This document shows, one piece after another, positions 39,412 to 48,972 of a DNA stretch of 64,000 nucleotides. Both the position numbers and the translations under genes were made by a program. Where the stretch lies: NCBI GenBank assembly GCA_963764365.1, contig CAVXSI010000020.1:372001-436000 (forward strand), given 5' to 3'. The notes under the pieces were generated by a model. The model was not told where the DNA came from, searched no databases, and saw nothing but the letters and a program-made list of their open reading frames with translations. This DNA is from VRUE01 sp963764365. Its GTDB lineage: Bacteria; Actinomycetota; Thermoleophilia; Solirubrobacterales; 70-9. The first letter of the stretch is position 1; every line of letters begins with the position of its first letter.

Positions 39412-40337
39412 GCGGACGCTCCCACACCGCGCCGCCGCCGGCCGGCCGCAGGCCGGTGACGCTGCCGCGACTGGCCGAGATGAAGCAGGCGGGCGAGCCG
39501 ATCGTGATGGTCACCGCCTACGACTACCCCTCGGCGACGGTCGCCGAGGAGGCCGGCGTCGACATCGTCCTGGTCGGCGACTCGGCGGCGATGGTGGTGC
39601 TCGGCTACCCCGGCACCGAGCCGGTCTCGATGGACGAGATGATCGTCCTCGGCAAAGCTGTGCGGCGCGGGCTGAAGACGCCGCTGATGGTCGGCGACAT
39701 GCCGATGGGCAGCTACGAGGCGAGCAACGAGCTGGCCGTCCAGAGCGCCCAGCGGCTGGTCAAGGAGACCGGCTGCCAGACGGTCAAGCTCGAGGCGGGG
39801 GGGATCGCGGTCGAGCGGGCGCGGGCGATCGTCCGCGCCGGCATCCCGGTGATGGGCCACCTCGGCCTGACGCCGCAGACGGCGACCGCGCTGGGCGGCT
39901 ACAGGGCCCAGGGCAAGACCGCGCAGAGCGCGATCAAGCTCTGCGAGGACGCGCTCGCCCTGCAGTCGGTCGGCTGCTTCGCGATCGTCTTCGAGGCGGT
40001 GCCGGCGGCGATCTCCGAAGCGATCGTGGCCAAGCTCAAGATCCCGACGATCGGGATCGGCGCCGGCCCCGCGACCTCCGGCCAGGTGCTGGTCTTCCAC
40101 GATCTGCTCGGGATCACCACCGGCCACATGGCGAAGTTCGTCAAGCGCTACGCCGACGTCCACGAGACGATGGTCGAGGCGGTCGGCCGCTACGGCGAGG
40201 AGGTGCGCTCGGGTCACTTCCCGGAACCCGACCACGTCTACAGCGTCGAGCCGGCGGAGCTGGACGAGTTCCGCCGCTACCTCGACCAGGAGAGCTTGAC
40301 CTCGAGGAAAGCTTGGGATTGGGAGCCGTTGCCCTAG
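39402..40337 (+). CDS. panB: 3-methyl-2-oxobutanoate hydroxymethyltransferase
   Basis: First step of pantoate synthesis; 311 residues. TIM-barrel marks: VMVTAYDYPSATVAEEAGVD, VGDSAAMVVLGYPGTEPVSMDEM, VGDMPMGSYEAS, VKLEAGG, GIPVMGHLGLTPQT, FAIVFEAVPA, TIGIGAGPATSGQVLVFHD. It has an N-terminal extension with PPPAGRRPVTLPRLAEMK. Start ATG 39402. An ancestral ATGA overlap with panD is suggested by the flanking repeat. Confidence 0.96.
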   Translation: MSAGGRSHTAPPPAGRRPVTLPRLAEMKQAGEPIVMVTAYDYPSATVAEEAGVDIVLVGDSAAMVVLGYPGTEPVSMDEMIVLGKAVRRGLKTPLMVGDMPMGSYEASNELAVQSAQRLVKETGCQTVKLEAGGIAVERARAIVRAGIPVMGHLGLTPQTATALGGYRAQGKTAQSAIKLCEDALALQSVGCFAIVFEAVPAAISEAIVAKLKIPTIGIGAGPATSGQVLVFHDLLGITTGHMAKFVKRYADVHETMVEAVGRYGEEVRSGHFPEPDHVYSVEPAELDEFRRYLDQESLTSRKAWDWEPLP

Positions 40338-40358
40338 GGCGCCGTTAGCATTGCCGCG

Positions 40359-41033
40359 ATGACCCCTGAGGAGCGGCGGGCGCAGCTGGTCGAGCTGTAT
40401 GAGGAAGTCCAGGCGTGCCAGAGGTGCCCCCTGCACGAGACGCGGACCAAGGCGGTGTTCGGGGCCGGGGACGCCGACGCGGAGGTGATGTTCGTCGGCG
40501 AGGCGCCGGGGGCCGAAGAGGACCGTCAGGGGCTTCCGTTCGTGGGGCGGGCCGGACAGCTGCTGAACCAGATGCTGGAGGCGATCGGCCTCTCGCGCGA
40601 GGGGGTGTTCATCGCCAACGTGCTGAAGAGCCGCCCGCCCGGCAACCGCGACCCGCAGCCGGGCGAGATCGAGGCCTGCCGGCCCTACCTGCTCGAGCAG
40701 GTGCGGCTGATCGAGCCGAAGGTCGTCTGCACTCTCGGCAACTTCGCGACCAAGCTGCTGAGCGGCAACCCGGCCGGGATCACCCGCGTGCGGGGGGCGC
40801 CGCAGGTGCATGAGCTGGGTGGCCGCGCAATCTTCCTGCTGCCGCTCTTCCACCCGGCGGCGGCGCTGCGCACGCCGGCGGTGAAGGAGGCGCTGCGCGG
40901 CGACTTCGACCTGCTGCCGGGGCTGTTGGCCGGCCCGGCGCCCGGCGCGCCGCCGGCCGCAGAGGAGAGCGAGGAGGCGTCCGAGCCGGCCCCGCCGCCG
41001 CCGGCCGAAGACCAGCTCGACTTCTTCGGGTGA
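40359..41033 (+). CDS. Uracil-DNA glycosylase, family 4 (Fe-S)
   Basis: 224 residues. Removes uracil from DNA. Motif GEAPGAEEDRQGLPFVGRAGQLL and HPAAALRTP match family 4 enzymes. Four cysteines for a 4Fe-4S cluster are seen: two in VQACQRCPL, and two in EACRPYLLEQ and KVVCTLGNFATK. A C-terminal tail of about 40 residues rich in Pro, Glu and Ala ends in DQLDFFG, a possible sliding-clamp-binding peptide. The TGA overlaps the GTG start of tsaE. Confidence 0.92.
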   Translation: MTPEERRAQLVELYEEVQACQRCPLHETRTKAVFGAGDADAEVMFVGEAPGAEEDRQGLPFVGRAGQLLNQMLEAIGLSREGVFIANVLKSRPPGNRDPQPGEIEACRPYLLEQVRLIEPKVVCTLGNFATKLLSGNPAGITRVRGAPQVHELGGRAIFLLPLFHPAAALRTPAVKEALRGDFDLLPGLLAGPAPGAPPAAEESEEASEPAPPPPAEDQLDFFG

Positions 41034-41470
41034 GCGGCGTGGGGACGATCGAGTCCGCCTCGGCGGCGGAGACCGAAGCGGCGGGGGCGCGGATCGCGGC
41101 CGGGCTGGAGCCCGGCGACCTCGTCGTCGTCGCCGGCGATGTCGGCGCCGGCAAGACGACGCTGATCCGCGGCGCCTGCCGCGCCCTCGGCGTCGAGGGG
41201 CCGGTCACCTCGCCGACCTTCACGATCGGGCAGCGCTACGCCGGCCGCGTCGCCGTCTCCCATCTCGACCTCTACCGCCTCTCCGACCTCGAGCGCGAGG
41301 ACCCGGCGCTGCTCGAGGACTACCTCGACCCGGGGTCGGTCGCCTTCGTCGAGTGGCCGGCGGTGGCGCAGCCGCAGCTCGCCGGCCGCACCGCGCTGGA
41401 GGTGCGGATCGAGCACCGCGGCGGTGATCGCCGCCAAATCGAGCTGGCGAGCGCATCGGCTCGCAAATAG
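41030..41470 (+). CDS. tsaE: tRNA t6A synthesis ATPase TsaE
   Basis: 146 residues. P-loop VAGDVGAGKTTLIRGACRALG, switch region GPVTSPTFTIGQRYAG and HLDLYRLSD, then FVEWPAV. It drives the TsaB-TsaD complex that makes N6-threonylcarbamoyladenosine at position 37 of ANN-decoding tRNAs. tsaB and tsaD follow within 3 kb. GTG 41030 overlaps the UDG stop (GTGA). Confidence 0.94.
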   Translation: MSGVGTIESASAAETEAAGARIAAGLEPGDLVVVAGDVGAGKTTLIRGACRALGVEGPVTSPTFTIGQRYAGRVAVSHLDLYRLSDLEREDPALLEDYLDPGSVAFVEWPAVAQPQLAGRTALEVRIEHRGGDRRQIELASASARK

Positions 41471-41541
41471 GCGTGTTTCGGGAGGGATGCTGCCTCTGTA
41501 GCATCGGCCTGGAATCTTCGATCGAAGGAGGAAGCGCCGAG

Positions 41542-41943
41542 ATGAAGGGACTGAAGACGCTGGCGGCGATCGTGTCGGGGGCAGCGCTGCTCGCCACCGC
41601 CGGTCCCGCCTCGGCGCAGGGCGCCGCCTTCAAGCACTACGTCGCCTGCGGGCTCTCGAAGAACGCGAAGGCTTCGCACGTCTGCCAGAAGCCGCGCAAG
41701 AAGGGCGCCTTCTTCCAGAGCAACCACGCCGACGTCTTCTACACGGTCTGCGTCAAGTTTCCGACCAAGAAAAACCTCTGCGCGCCGAAGCAGGAAGCGG
41801 TCCGGGGAACGCTCTACGTCAACAAGATCACCTCGAACATCCCCGGCAAGCACCGGGTGACCTGGTTCGTCGGCGGCAGGCGGGTCGGCCTCTTCGCTTT
41901 CTTCGTCCCCGCCCACGGCGGCGGCCACCGCAGCGGGCACTGA
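41542..41943 (+). CDS. Small secreted protein of unknown function
   Basis: 133 residues from ATG 41542, backed by a strong Shine-Dalgarno AAGGAGGA about ten bases upstream. Clear signal peptide MKGLKTLAAIVSGAALLATA ending in ASAQ. The mature part has four cysteines (VACGLSK, ASHVCQK, YTVCVKF, NLCAPK), probably two disulfides, and is basic. It ends with a His/Gly-rich tail. No family recognised. Sits inside the tsa cluster but is unlikely to act there. Confidence 0.72.
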   Translation: MKGLKTLAAIVSGAALLATAGPASAQGAAFKHYVACGLSKNAKASHVCQKPRKKGAFFQSNHADVFYTVCVKFPTKKNLCAPKQEAVRGTLYVNKITSNIPGKHRVTWFVGGRRVGLFAFFVPAHGGGHRSGH

Positions 41944-41954
41944 CGCGGGAACCG

Positions 41955-42659
41955 TTGGCCGTCGTCGGTTTCGACACCGCGACCGACGACACCGCCGTCG
42001 CCGCGACGCGCGGCGGCGAGGTCCTCTACGAGGCGCTGCTCGGCTCGTCCGAGAAGGGCGGGCCGCTGCACGCCGCCTCGCTGCTCGGCGAGGTCGAGCG
42101 GGCGGTCGCGGCAGCCGGCGGCTGGGAGGATGTCGAGCGGGTCGGGGTCGGGCTCGGCCCCGGCTCGTTCACCGGCGTCCGGGTCGGCATCGCCAGCGCC
42201 CGCGGGCTCGGACTCGGCCGCGGCCTACCGGTGTTCGGCGTCTGCACGCTCGACGCGCTCGGCCGCGGCCTTGGCGCGGCCGCCGGCGGGCGCGACCGGC
42301 TGGCGGTCACCGACGCGCGCCGGGGCGAGGCCTTCGCGGCGCTCTACTCGCCCGCCGGCGAGCGGCTCTGGGGGCCCCTGGTCAGCTCGCCCGAGGATCT
42401 CTCCGAGCGGATCGCCGACCTGGTCCGACCGGCTCTGTGCGGCGGTTCGGGAGCGATACGATTTCGTCGACAGTTGGCGAGCAAGGGTGCCGAGATCCCG
42501 GCCGACGCCGACCCCGTGCACAGAGTCGCCGCGCGCCACATCTGCGCCCTGGCGGCCACGGCGGGCGACGGCGAGGCGGGTCCCGGCGCCCCGATCTATC
42601 TGCGGGCCCCCGATGCGGAGCGTTGGCGTGAGCGAGGCACTCTCGAAAAGACCGAATGA
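41955..42659 (+). CDS. tsaB: tRNA t6A synthesis protein TsaB
   Basis: 234 residues, ASKHA-fold partner of TsaD. Seen: GFDTATDDTAVAA, GPGSFTGVRVGIASARGLGLG, LAVTDARRGEAFAALYS and HRVAARHICALA. It has no catalytic site itself and scaffolds TsaD and TsaE. TTG 41955 follows the sequence GACGCGGGAACCG, similar to the 3' end of the junction elements. Overlaps rimI by 32 bases. Confidence 0.92.
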   Translation: MAVVGFDTATDDTAVAATRGGEVLYEALLGSSEKGGPLHAASLLGEVERAVAAAGGWEDVERVGVGLGPGSFTGVRVGIASARGLGLGRGLPVFGVCTLDALGRGLGAAAGGRDRLAVTDARRGEAFAALYSPAGERLWGPLVSSPEDLSERIADLVRPALCGGSGAIRFRRQLASKGAEIPADADPVHRVAARHICALAATAGDGEAGPGAPIYLRAPDAERWRERGTLEKTE

Positions 42660-43104
42660 GGCGAGCGGCGCCGCCACGGTGCGGCGGCTCGCCTACAGCG
42701 ACCTGCCCGCGGTGATCTCGATCGAGCGCCGCTCCTTCCCGGCGCCCTGGTCGCTGGCGATGTTCGTGCTCGAGCTCTCGAAGCCGTCGGGGATCTGCCT
42801 CGCGGCGAGCGAGGGCGGAGAGCTGGCCGGCTACCTGGTCTGCTCGCGCTACGACCGCGTCTGGCACTTGATGAACGTCGCCGTGGCGCCGGAGCGGAGG
42901 CGGCGCGGGATCGCCGGCCGGCTGATCGAGCGGCTGGTCGAGGAGGGCCGCGGCACGCTGCCGTTCACGCTCGAGGTCCGCGTCTCCAACCGCGAGGCGA
43001 TCGCGATGTACGAGCAGCTCGGCTTCCGCTCGGCCGGCATCCGTCCCCGCTACTACCAGGACAACGGCGAGGACGCCATGATCATGTGGTTCGACCCCAA
43101 ATGA
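42628..43104 (+). CDS. rimI: Ribosomal protein S18-alanine N-acetyltransferase
   Basis: 158 residues of GNAT fold: VRRLAYSDLPAVISIERRSFPAPWS, acetyl-CoA loop VAPERRRRGIAGRLIERLV and FTLEVRVSNREAIAMYEQLGFRSAGIRPRYYQDNGEDA by family reading. Position between tsaB and tsaD is the classic place for rimI. Start GTG 42628; ATG 42613 is an alternative giving five more residues. Its stop is the first base triplet of an inverted-repeat element. Confidence 0.9.
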   Translation: MSEALSKRPNEASGAATVRRLAYSDLPAVISIERRSFPAPWSLAMFVLELSKPSGICLAASEGGELAGYLVCSRYDRVWHLMNVAVAPERRRRGIAGRLIERLVEEGRGTLPFTLEVRVSNREAIAMYEQLGFRSAGIRPRYYQDNGEDAMIMWFDPK

Positions 43105-43255
43105 CCGACGCGAAATTTCCGCACCCGCGGATGACGCGTCTGGCGCGGCGCTGGATCGCTACCCACCTGCTCGCGAACAGCGCTGCTATTCGTTCGTCGG
43201 CGTGCGGCGCCCAGCTTGGCCGGCCGCGCCCCCGCAGGCACGCAAATTTCGGTCA
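43102..43255. repeat. 154-bp inverted-repeat element between rimI and tsaD (family J)
   Basis: Terminal arms TGACCGA...AAATTT (43102-43118) and AAATTTCGGTCA (43241-43255) pair apart from a 4-base bulge. Inside, GGCGCGGC/GCCGCGCC and GCTGG/CCAGC form further stems. It starts exactly at the rimI stop codon and takes up most of the 170-base gap. Confidence 0.65.
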
Positions 43256-43273
43256 GCCATCTGGAGTCGACCG

Positions 43274-44265
<992 letters not shown>

Positions 44266-44266
<1 letters not shown>

Positions 44267-44336
44267 ATATGGAGCGCACCGCTCGCAAGCATCCATATCC
44301 GGCGCTTTGCGCTGCGGGCGGCGCGCGACTGTTGTG
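44266..44336 (+). repeat. Divergent family H-like junction element between tsaD and the glutaredoxin gene
   Basis: 8-bp arms GATATGGA/TCCATATC (44266-44273 with 44292-44299), then ATCCATATCCGGCGCTTT, and the end ACTGTTGTG right before ATG 44337. Alignable over its length with the copy at 28006-28069 despite many paired changes. Confidence 0.65.
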
Positions 44337-44615
44337 ATGAGGGAGGTCGTCGTCTACTCGCGCCCCGGCTGCCATCTCTGCGAGCGGGCGCTGGAGGAGA
44401 TCGTCGCCCTGCACGGCGACGGCTACCGCTTCGAGCTGCGCGAGGTCGACATCGAGAGCGAGGAATCGCTGCTGCGGCGGATGCTCGAGCGGATCCCCGT
44501 GGTCGAGCTCGACGGCGAGGTCGTCTCCGAGCTTGTCCTCGACGGCGCCGCCCTGCGGGCACGGCTCGATACTGTGGGGGGCGACGATGATCGAGCAGGG
44601 AGTGGAGGAGCCTGA
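44337..44615 (+). CDS. Glutaredoxin-like protein (DUF836)
   Basis: 92 residues with a thioredoxin fold: VVVYSRPGCHLCERALEEI has the redox CxxC, then FELREVDIESEESLLRRM, and the cis-Pro in RIPVVELDGEVVSEL. Members of this family probably reduce small disulfides; the partner is unknown. The end overlaps the start of rex by 29 bases, so the pair is co-expressed and both deal with redox state. Confidence 0.85.
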   Translation: MREVVVYSRPGCHLCERALEEIVALHGDGYRFELREVDIESEESLLRRMLERIPVVELDGEVVSELVLDGAALRARLDTVGGDDDRAGSGGA

Positions 44616-45258
44616 GGTGACCGAGGGCCTGATCGCCGAGGGCGAGCGGCTCTCGCTGGGCGTGGCCGCCCGCCTCTCGCGCTACCTTCAGGTGCTGACC
44701 CAGGCGCGCAAGATGGGCCACGAGACGATCTCCTCGCAGGAACTCTCGGACTACACCCACATCAACCCGACCCAGATCCGCCGCGACCTCTCCGGCTTCG
44801 GCAAGTTCGGCAAGCGCGGCGTCGGCTACAAGGTCGACTCGCTGGTCGCCGAGATCCGCAAGATCCTCCGCACCTCGGGTCAGCACAACATCGCCCTGTT
44901 CGGCGCCGGCAATCTCGGCCAGGCGATTGCCAGCTCCGACATCTTCGCCGACCACGGCTTCCAGGTGGTGGCGATGTTCGACGTCGACCCGGCTGTGGTC
45001 GGCAGCGAGGTCGGCGACCTGCATGTGCGTGACTTCGGCGAGCTGGAGGCGGTCGTCGCCGAGCAGGAGATCGTGGTCGGGGTGCTGGCGGTGCCCGCCG
45101 CCTCCGCCCAGGCCGTCGCCGACCGCCTGGTCGAGGCCGGCGTCAAGATCATCTTCAACTACTCCGAGCAGCTGCTGCAGGTGCCGCCGGAGGTGACGGT
45201 CCACGCGTCCAGCCCCGCCGTCGACCTGCTCTACGCGCTCTACTTCTACCTGACCTAG
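44587..45258 (+). CDS. rex: Redox-sensing transcriptional repressor Rex
   Basis: 223 residues. N-terminal winged helix (RLSRYLQVLTQARKMGHETISSQELSDYTHINPTQIRRDLS by family reading) followed by FGKFGKRGVGYKV, then a Rossmann domain with NIALFGAGNLGQAIASS and VAMFDVDPAVVG. Rex releases DNA when NADH/NAD+ rises and controls fermentation and respiration genes. ATG 44587 overlaps the previous gene. No obvious Rex operator (TTGTGAnnnnnnTCACAA) was noticed in the window. Confidence 0.95.
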   Translation: MIEQGVEEPEVTEGLIAEGERLSLGVAARLSRYLQVLTQARKMGHETISSQELSDYTHINPTQIRRDLSGFGKFGKRGVGYKVDSLVAEIRKILRTSGQHNIALFGAGNLGQAIASSDIFADHGFQVVAMFDVDPAVVGSEVGDLHVRDFGELEAVVAEQEIVVGVLAVPAASAQAVADRLVEAGVKIIFNYSEQLLQVPPEVTVHASSPAVDLLYALYFYLT

Positions 45259-45262
45259 CCCC

Positions 45263-46423
45263 TTGCCACTGGACCTCGACCTCGCTCGGGAGAGATTCGA
45301 GTCCTCGACCGATTTCACGATTGGGCTGGAGGAGGAGTTTGCGATCCTCGACCCGGCCACGCTGGAGCTGGAGCACCGCTTCGAGGAGGTCTACGCCGCC
45401 TGCCAGAAGGACGAGCTGCTGGCCGGCTCGGCGGCCGGCGAGCTGATCGCCGCGGAGATCGAGATCCGCTCCGGCCGGGCGAACGACTTCGCCGAGGCGG
45501 TGGCGGCGCAGCGCGAGCGGCGCCTGCGCCTGTTCGAGCTGGTCGACCGGATGGGGCTGGGGCTGGCCGCGACGGGCACCCATCCCTGGGCCGACTACCT
45601 CGACCAGCGGATCATCGACACGCCGCACTACAACCGGCTGCGCCACGAGCTTGGCTACGTCGCCCAGCGCAACAACACCTGGAGCCTGCACGTCCACATG
45701 GGGGTGCGCGGCGCCGATCGCGCGATCGCCGTCTGCGACCGGATGCGCGAGCAGCTGCCGCTGCTGCTGGCGGCCTCGGCCAACTCGCCGTTTCTCGACC
45801 GCCGCGACACCGGCCTGCACACCGTCCGTAGCGAGATCTTCACGCGCACCTTCCCGCGTTGCGGCGTGCCGAGCCCGTTCGTCGATTGGCGCAGCTACGC
45901 CGAGTTCGTCGGCCTGCTGCAGCGGACGGGCAGCGTGGTCGAGTCGACGCAGCTGTGGTGGAGCGTGCGCCCGCACCACGAATTCGGCACGGTCGAGGTG
46001 CGGATCTGCGACGCCCAGACGCGCGGCGAGGAGTCCTTCGGGCTGGCCGGGCTGATCGCCGCCTGCATCGCCCAGGCCGCGCTCGACTACGACGAGCGCG
46101 GCTACGACGGCGCCTCCGGCCCGCCGTTGCGCGACCGCGAGATCGAGGAGAACCTCTGGCGGGCGATCCGCCACGGGATGAGCGGCAGGCTGATCGACTT
46201 CCACCGCGGCGAGGAGGTCGAGGCGCGGGCGGCGCTGGAGAGCCTGCTCCGCTGGACCGAGCCGGCGCGGTCGCAGCTCGGGATCGAGGCGCGGCTGCCG
46301 GAGCGAAACGGCTCCCAGCGGGCCCGCGAGGCGCTCGACGCCGGCGTCTCGATCGAGGACGTCTACCGCGATGCCGTGGCCGAGACCCGCCGCACCTACA
46401 CCGCCGCCGCCCAGGCCGCCTAG
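45263..46423 (+). CDS. Carboxylate-amine ligase, YbdK/EgtA-like GCS2 family
   Basis: 386 residues of the glutamate-cysteine ligase type 2 family: FTIGLEEEFAILDPATLELE (metal/ATP Glu residues), GELIAAEIEIRSG, ATGTHPWADY, HVHMGVRGADRAIAV, SANSPFLDRRDTGLHTVRSEIF, WWSVRPHHEFGTVEVRICDAQT. Such enzymes can make gamma-glutamyl-cysteine weakly; the in vivo acceptor is unclear. Starts at TTG 45263, four bases after rex, so likely in the same transcript and possibly linked to thiol redox balance. Confidence 0.9.
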   Translation: MPLDLDLARERFESSTDFTIGLEEEFAILDPATLELEHRFEEVYAACQKDELLAGSAAGELIAAEIEIRSGRANDFAEAVAAQRERRLRLFELVDRMGLGLAATGTHPWADYLDQRIIDTPHYNRLRHELGYVAQRNNTWSLHVHMGVRGADRAIAVCDRMREQLPLLLAASANSPFLDRRDTGLHTVRSEIFTRTFPRCGVPSPFVDWRSYAEFVGLLQRTGSVVESTQLWWSVRPHHEFGTVEVRICDAQTRGEESFGLAGLIAACIAQAALDYDERGYDGASGPPLRDREIEENLWRAIRHGMSGRLIDFHRGEEVEARAALESLLRWTEPARSQLGIEARLPERNGSQRAREALDAGVSIEDVYRDAVAETRRTYTAAAQAA

Positions 46424-46448
46424 CGCACGTACCCGTGCCGGGGGCGTG

Positions 46449-46477
46449 GAGACACGTTATCCGCAGCCCATTATAGA
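46449..46477 (+). promoter_or_regulatory. Possible promoter for hppA
   Basis: GAGACA (46449-46454) and TATAGA (46472-46477) with a 17-base spacer, in the 92-base gap before hppA. Followed by a good Shine-Dalgarno CGGAGGGA (46502-46509) eight bases before the TTG start. Confidence 0.45.
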
Positions 46478-46515
46478 GTCCCGGGCCGCTCAAACCACCC
46501 CCGGAGGGACCTGAC

Positions 46516-48603
46516 TTGACCAGCTTCTTGACCGAATACGGAGTCGTCGTCGCGCTCGTCTGCGCAGGCGCAGCAGTTGTCTACGGACTTCTCGTCACCC
46601 AGCGCCTGCTCTCGCGCTCGCCCGGGAACGACCGGATGCAGGAAATCTCCGGCGCCGTGCAGGAAGGCGCCAGCGCCTACCTGCGGCGCCAGTACACGAT
46701 CATCGCCGCGGTCGCGGTGCCGATCGCGATCCTGCTCTGGGTCCTCCAGGACTACAAGACGGCGATCGGCTTCGTCTTCGGCGGCATCCTGTCCGGCGCG
46801 GCGGGGTTCATCGGGATGAACCTCTCGGTGCGCGCCAACGCCCGCGTCGCCGAGGCGGCGCGCGGCGGCGTCCCGCCGGCGCTCGACGTCGCCTTCAAAG
46901 GCGGCTCGGTCACCGGCCTGCTGGTCGTCGGGCTGGCCCTGCTCGGGGTCGCCGGCTACTTCGGCATCCTCGTGATCACCGGCAGCAGCGACAAGGAGGC
47001 CGTCGACGCGCTCGTCGGCCTCGGCTTCGGCGGCTCGCTGATCTCGGTCTTCGCCCGGCTCGGCGGCGGCATCTTCACCAAGGCCGCCGACGTCGGCGCC
47101 GACCTGGTCGGCAAGGTCGAGGCGGGGATCCCCGAGGACGATCCCCGCAACCCGGCCGTGATCGCCGACAACGTCGGCGACAACGTCGGCGACTGCGCAG
47201 GCATGGCGGCCGACCTGTTCGAGACCTACGCGGTCACCTCTGTGGCCGTGATGCTGCTCGGCGTACTGACCTTCACCGGCTCGGGCGGGGAATTCTCGCG
47301 CGAGGTGGCGCTCTTCCCGCTGGTCATCGGCGCCGTCGCGATCCTCGCCTCGATCGTCGGGGCGCTCTCGGTGCGGACCAAATCCGACCGCGTCGAGGGG
47401 GCGCTGTACACGGGGATGGTCGTCTCCGGGGTCCTCTCGATCGCCGCCTTCTACCCGATCACCCATTGGATGATGAGCGACCCGGTGAGGCTCGGGCTCA
47501 GCACCGCGGCGAAGGCGATCACCGCGACCGACCTCTGGCTCTGCGCCGTGATCGGCGTCGCCGTGACCGCGCTGCTGTTCGTGATCACCGACTACTACAC
47601 CTCGACCCGCTTCCGCCCGGTGCGGACGATCGCCGACGCCTCGGAGACCGGTCACGCGACCAACATCATCCAGGGGCTGGCGCAGGGCTTCCAGTCGACC
47701 GCGGCGCCGGCGCTGGTGCTGGCGCTGGCGATCCTCGGCGCCAACGAGCTTGCGGGGATCTACGGCATCGGCGTCGCGGTGATGGCGCAGCTCTCGCTCT
47801 GCGGCCTGATCGTCGCCCTCGACGCCTTCGGGCCGATCACCGACAACGCCGGCGGGATCGCCGAGATGGCGGAGCTGCCGGAGGACGTGCGCAACGTCAC
47901 CGACCCGCTCGACGCGGTCGGCAACACGACCAAGGCGGTGACCAAGGGCTACGCGATCGGCTCGGCAGCGCTTGCCGCGCTGGTGCTGTTCGCGGCGTTC
48001 AAGAGCGAACTCGCCGGCGAGGCGCCGGCCGGGTTCGACCTCAACGGCCTCTTCAACCTCTCCTCGCCCGACGTGCTGATCGGCCTGATCGTCGGCGGGA
48101 TGATGGTCTACCTGTTCTCGGCGCTGGCGATCGAGGCGGTCGGCCGCGCCGGCGGCCAGGTGGTCGAACAGGTGCGGCAGCAGTTCCGCGAGCACCCGGG
48201 GATCATGGAGGGGACCGAAAAACCCGAGTACGGGAAAACGGTCAGCATCGTCACCCTGGCGGCGCAGAAAGAGATGATCCTGCCGGCGCTGATCCCGATC
48301 GTCGTGCCGGTGATCGTCGGTCTGCTCAGCGTCGACGCGCTCGGCGGCCTGCTGATCGGCGTGATCGTCGTCGGCCTGTTCATGGCGATCTCGATGACCG
48401 CCGGCGGCGGCGCCTGGGACAACGCCAAGAAGCTGATCGAGGACGGCGCCCACGGCGGCAAGGGCTCCGAGGCCCACGCCGCCTCGGTGACCGGCGACAC
48501 GGTCGGCGATCCCTACAAGGACACGGCCGGTCCGGCGATCAACCCGATGATCAAGGTGGCCAACATCGTCGCCATCCTGATCATCCCGATCGTCCACTTT
48601 TAG
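46516..48603 (+). CDS. hppA: Membrane H+-translocating pyrophosphatase, K+-independent type
   Basis: 695 residues with about 15-16 membrane helices. Hydrolyses pyrophosphate and pumps protons. Catalytic stretches: GGIFTKAADVGADLVGKVE, EDDPRNPAVIADNVGDNVGDCAGMAADLFETY, and near the end GGGAWDNAKKLIEDG, TGDTVGDPYKDTAGPAINP. The segment GNTTKAVTKG has Lys where K+-dependent enzymes have Ala, which marks the K+-independent class. TTG 46516 with a strong Shine-Dalgarno. It can recover energy from PPi or, with a PPi-type phosphofructokinase, balance the PPi pool. Confidence 0.96.
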   Translation: MTSFLTEYGVVVALVCAGAAVVYGLLVTQRLLSRSPGNDRMQEISGAVQEGASAYLRRQYTIIAAVAVPIAILLWVLQDYKTAIGFVFGGILSGAAGFIGMNLSVRANARVAEAARGGVPPALDVAFKGGSVTGLLVVGLALLGVAGYFGILVITGSSDKEAVDALVGLGFGGSLISVFARLGGGIFTKAADVGADLVGKVEAGIPEDDPRNPAVIADNVGDNVGDCAGMAADLFETYAVTSVAVMLLGVLTFTGSGGEFSREVALFPLVIGAVAILASIVGALSVRTKSDRVEGALYTGMVVSGVLSIAAFYPITHWMMSDPVRLGLSTAAKAITATDLWLCAVIGVAVTALLFVITDYYTSTRFRPVRTIADASETGHATNIIQGLAQGFQSTAAPALVLALAILGANELAGIYGIGVAVMAQLSLCGLIVALDAFGPITDNAGGIAEMAELPEDVRNVTDPLDAVGNTTKAVTKGYAIGSAALAALVLFAAFKSELAGEAPAGFDLNGLFNLSSPDVLIGLIVGGMMVYLFSALAIEAVGRAGGQVVEQVRQQFREHPGIMEGTEKPEYGKTVSIVTLAAQKEMILPALIPIVVPVIVGLLSVDALGGLLIGVIVVGLFMAISMTAGGGAWDNAKKLIEDGAHGGKGSEAHAASVTGDTVGDPYKDTAGPAINPMIKVANIVAILIIPIVHF

Positions 48604-48615
48604 GAGCTCGGAGCG

Positions 48616-48732
48616 TGGGGGAGGGGCAGGGTGCCCCTCCCCGCTCAACTTTTTCGCTGAGCGCGGGGCGTCTCTCGCCGAGTCGCTCGGGCGAAAAAGT
48701 ACAAGCCGCGGGGAGGGGCACCCTGCCCCTCC
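48616..48732. repeat. Long double-hairpin element behind hppA (family C, copy 2)
   Basis: Perfect 25-bp outer arms (48620-48644 with 48708-48732). The core has an inner CTTTTTCGC/GCGAAAAAG stem, TCAACTTTTT at its start, GGCGTCTCTCGC in the middle and GCGAAAAAGTACAAGCC at its end, all shared with the element behind htrA. The outer arms are a different sequence. It begins 13 bases after the hppA stop. Confidence 0.9.
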
Positions 48733-48972
48733 TTTGCGGTCCAGGCGCCGAAGTGCGAGGTGATTCGATCAGGACGCCGGGTCTTCGTGGCCTAGCTGGG
48801 TGATGCGTACCGGGCTGACTCCATCGAACGCGGCCCGCAGCTCTGACAGCGCTTCGGAGAGGTTTTCTGCCGGATCACGCCGCCACAGCGGTAAGACGGA
48901 TGCACAGGGGTTGCTTGGCGTTGTTCCGGTCGCATTCCGTCCTGAGGGCTCATGGAGTGAACCCGGTACGCC
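48733..48972 (-). other. Gap with a possible gene remnant on the minus strand
   Basis: 240 bases with no intact gene. Minus strand, ending in TGA at 48769-48771, an open stretch reads LWRRDPAENLSEALSELR and then AAFDGVSPVRITQLGHEDPA, which looks like genuine protein with an amphipathic helix. No start codon is in frame before the inverted-repeat element at 48973-49139. It may be the 3' end of a gene cut off by that element. Confidence 0.3.

Noticed and set aside
44587..45258. Rex operator sites near rex and hppA
   Set aside because: I looked for TTGTGA-type palindromes with A/T spacers in the gaps and found no convincing site.
46471..48648. 725-codon minus-strand frame over hppA
   Set aside because: Exactly antisense to a well-conserved pyrophosphatase and full of Asp/Arg/His runs; a mirror of the real gene.
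48616..48732. Simple Rho-independent terminator after hppA
   Set aside because: The stem is far longer than a terminator, contains an inner structured core shared with another locus, and no T-run follows. A role in 3' ends remains possible but the simple label does not fit.
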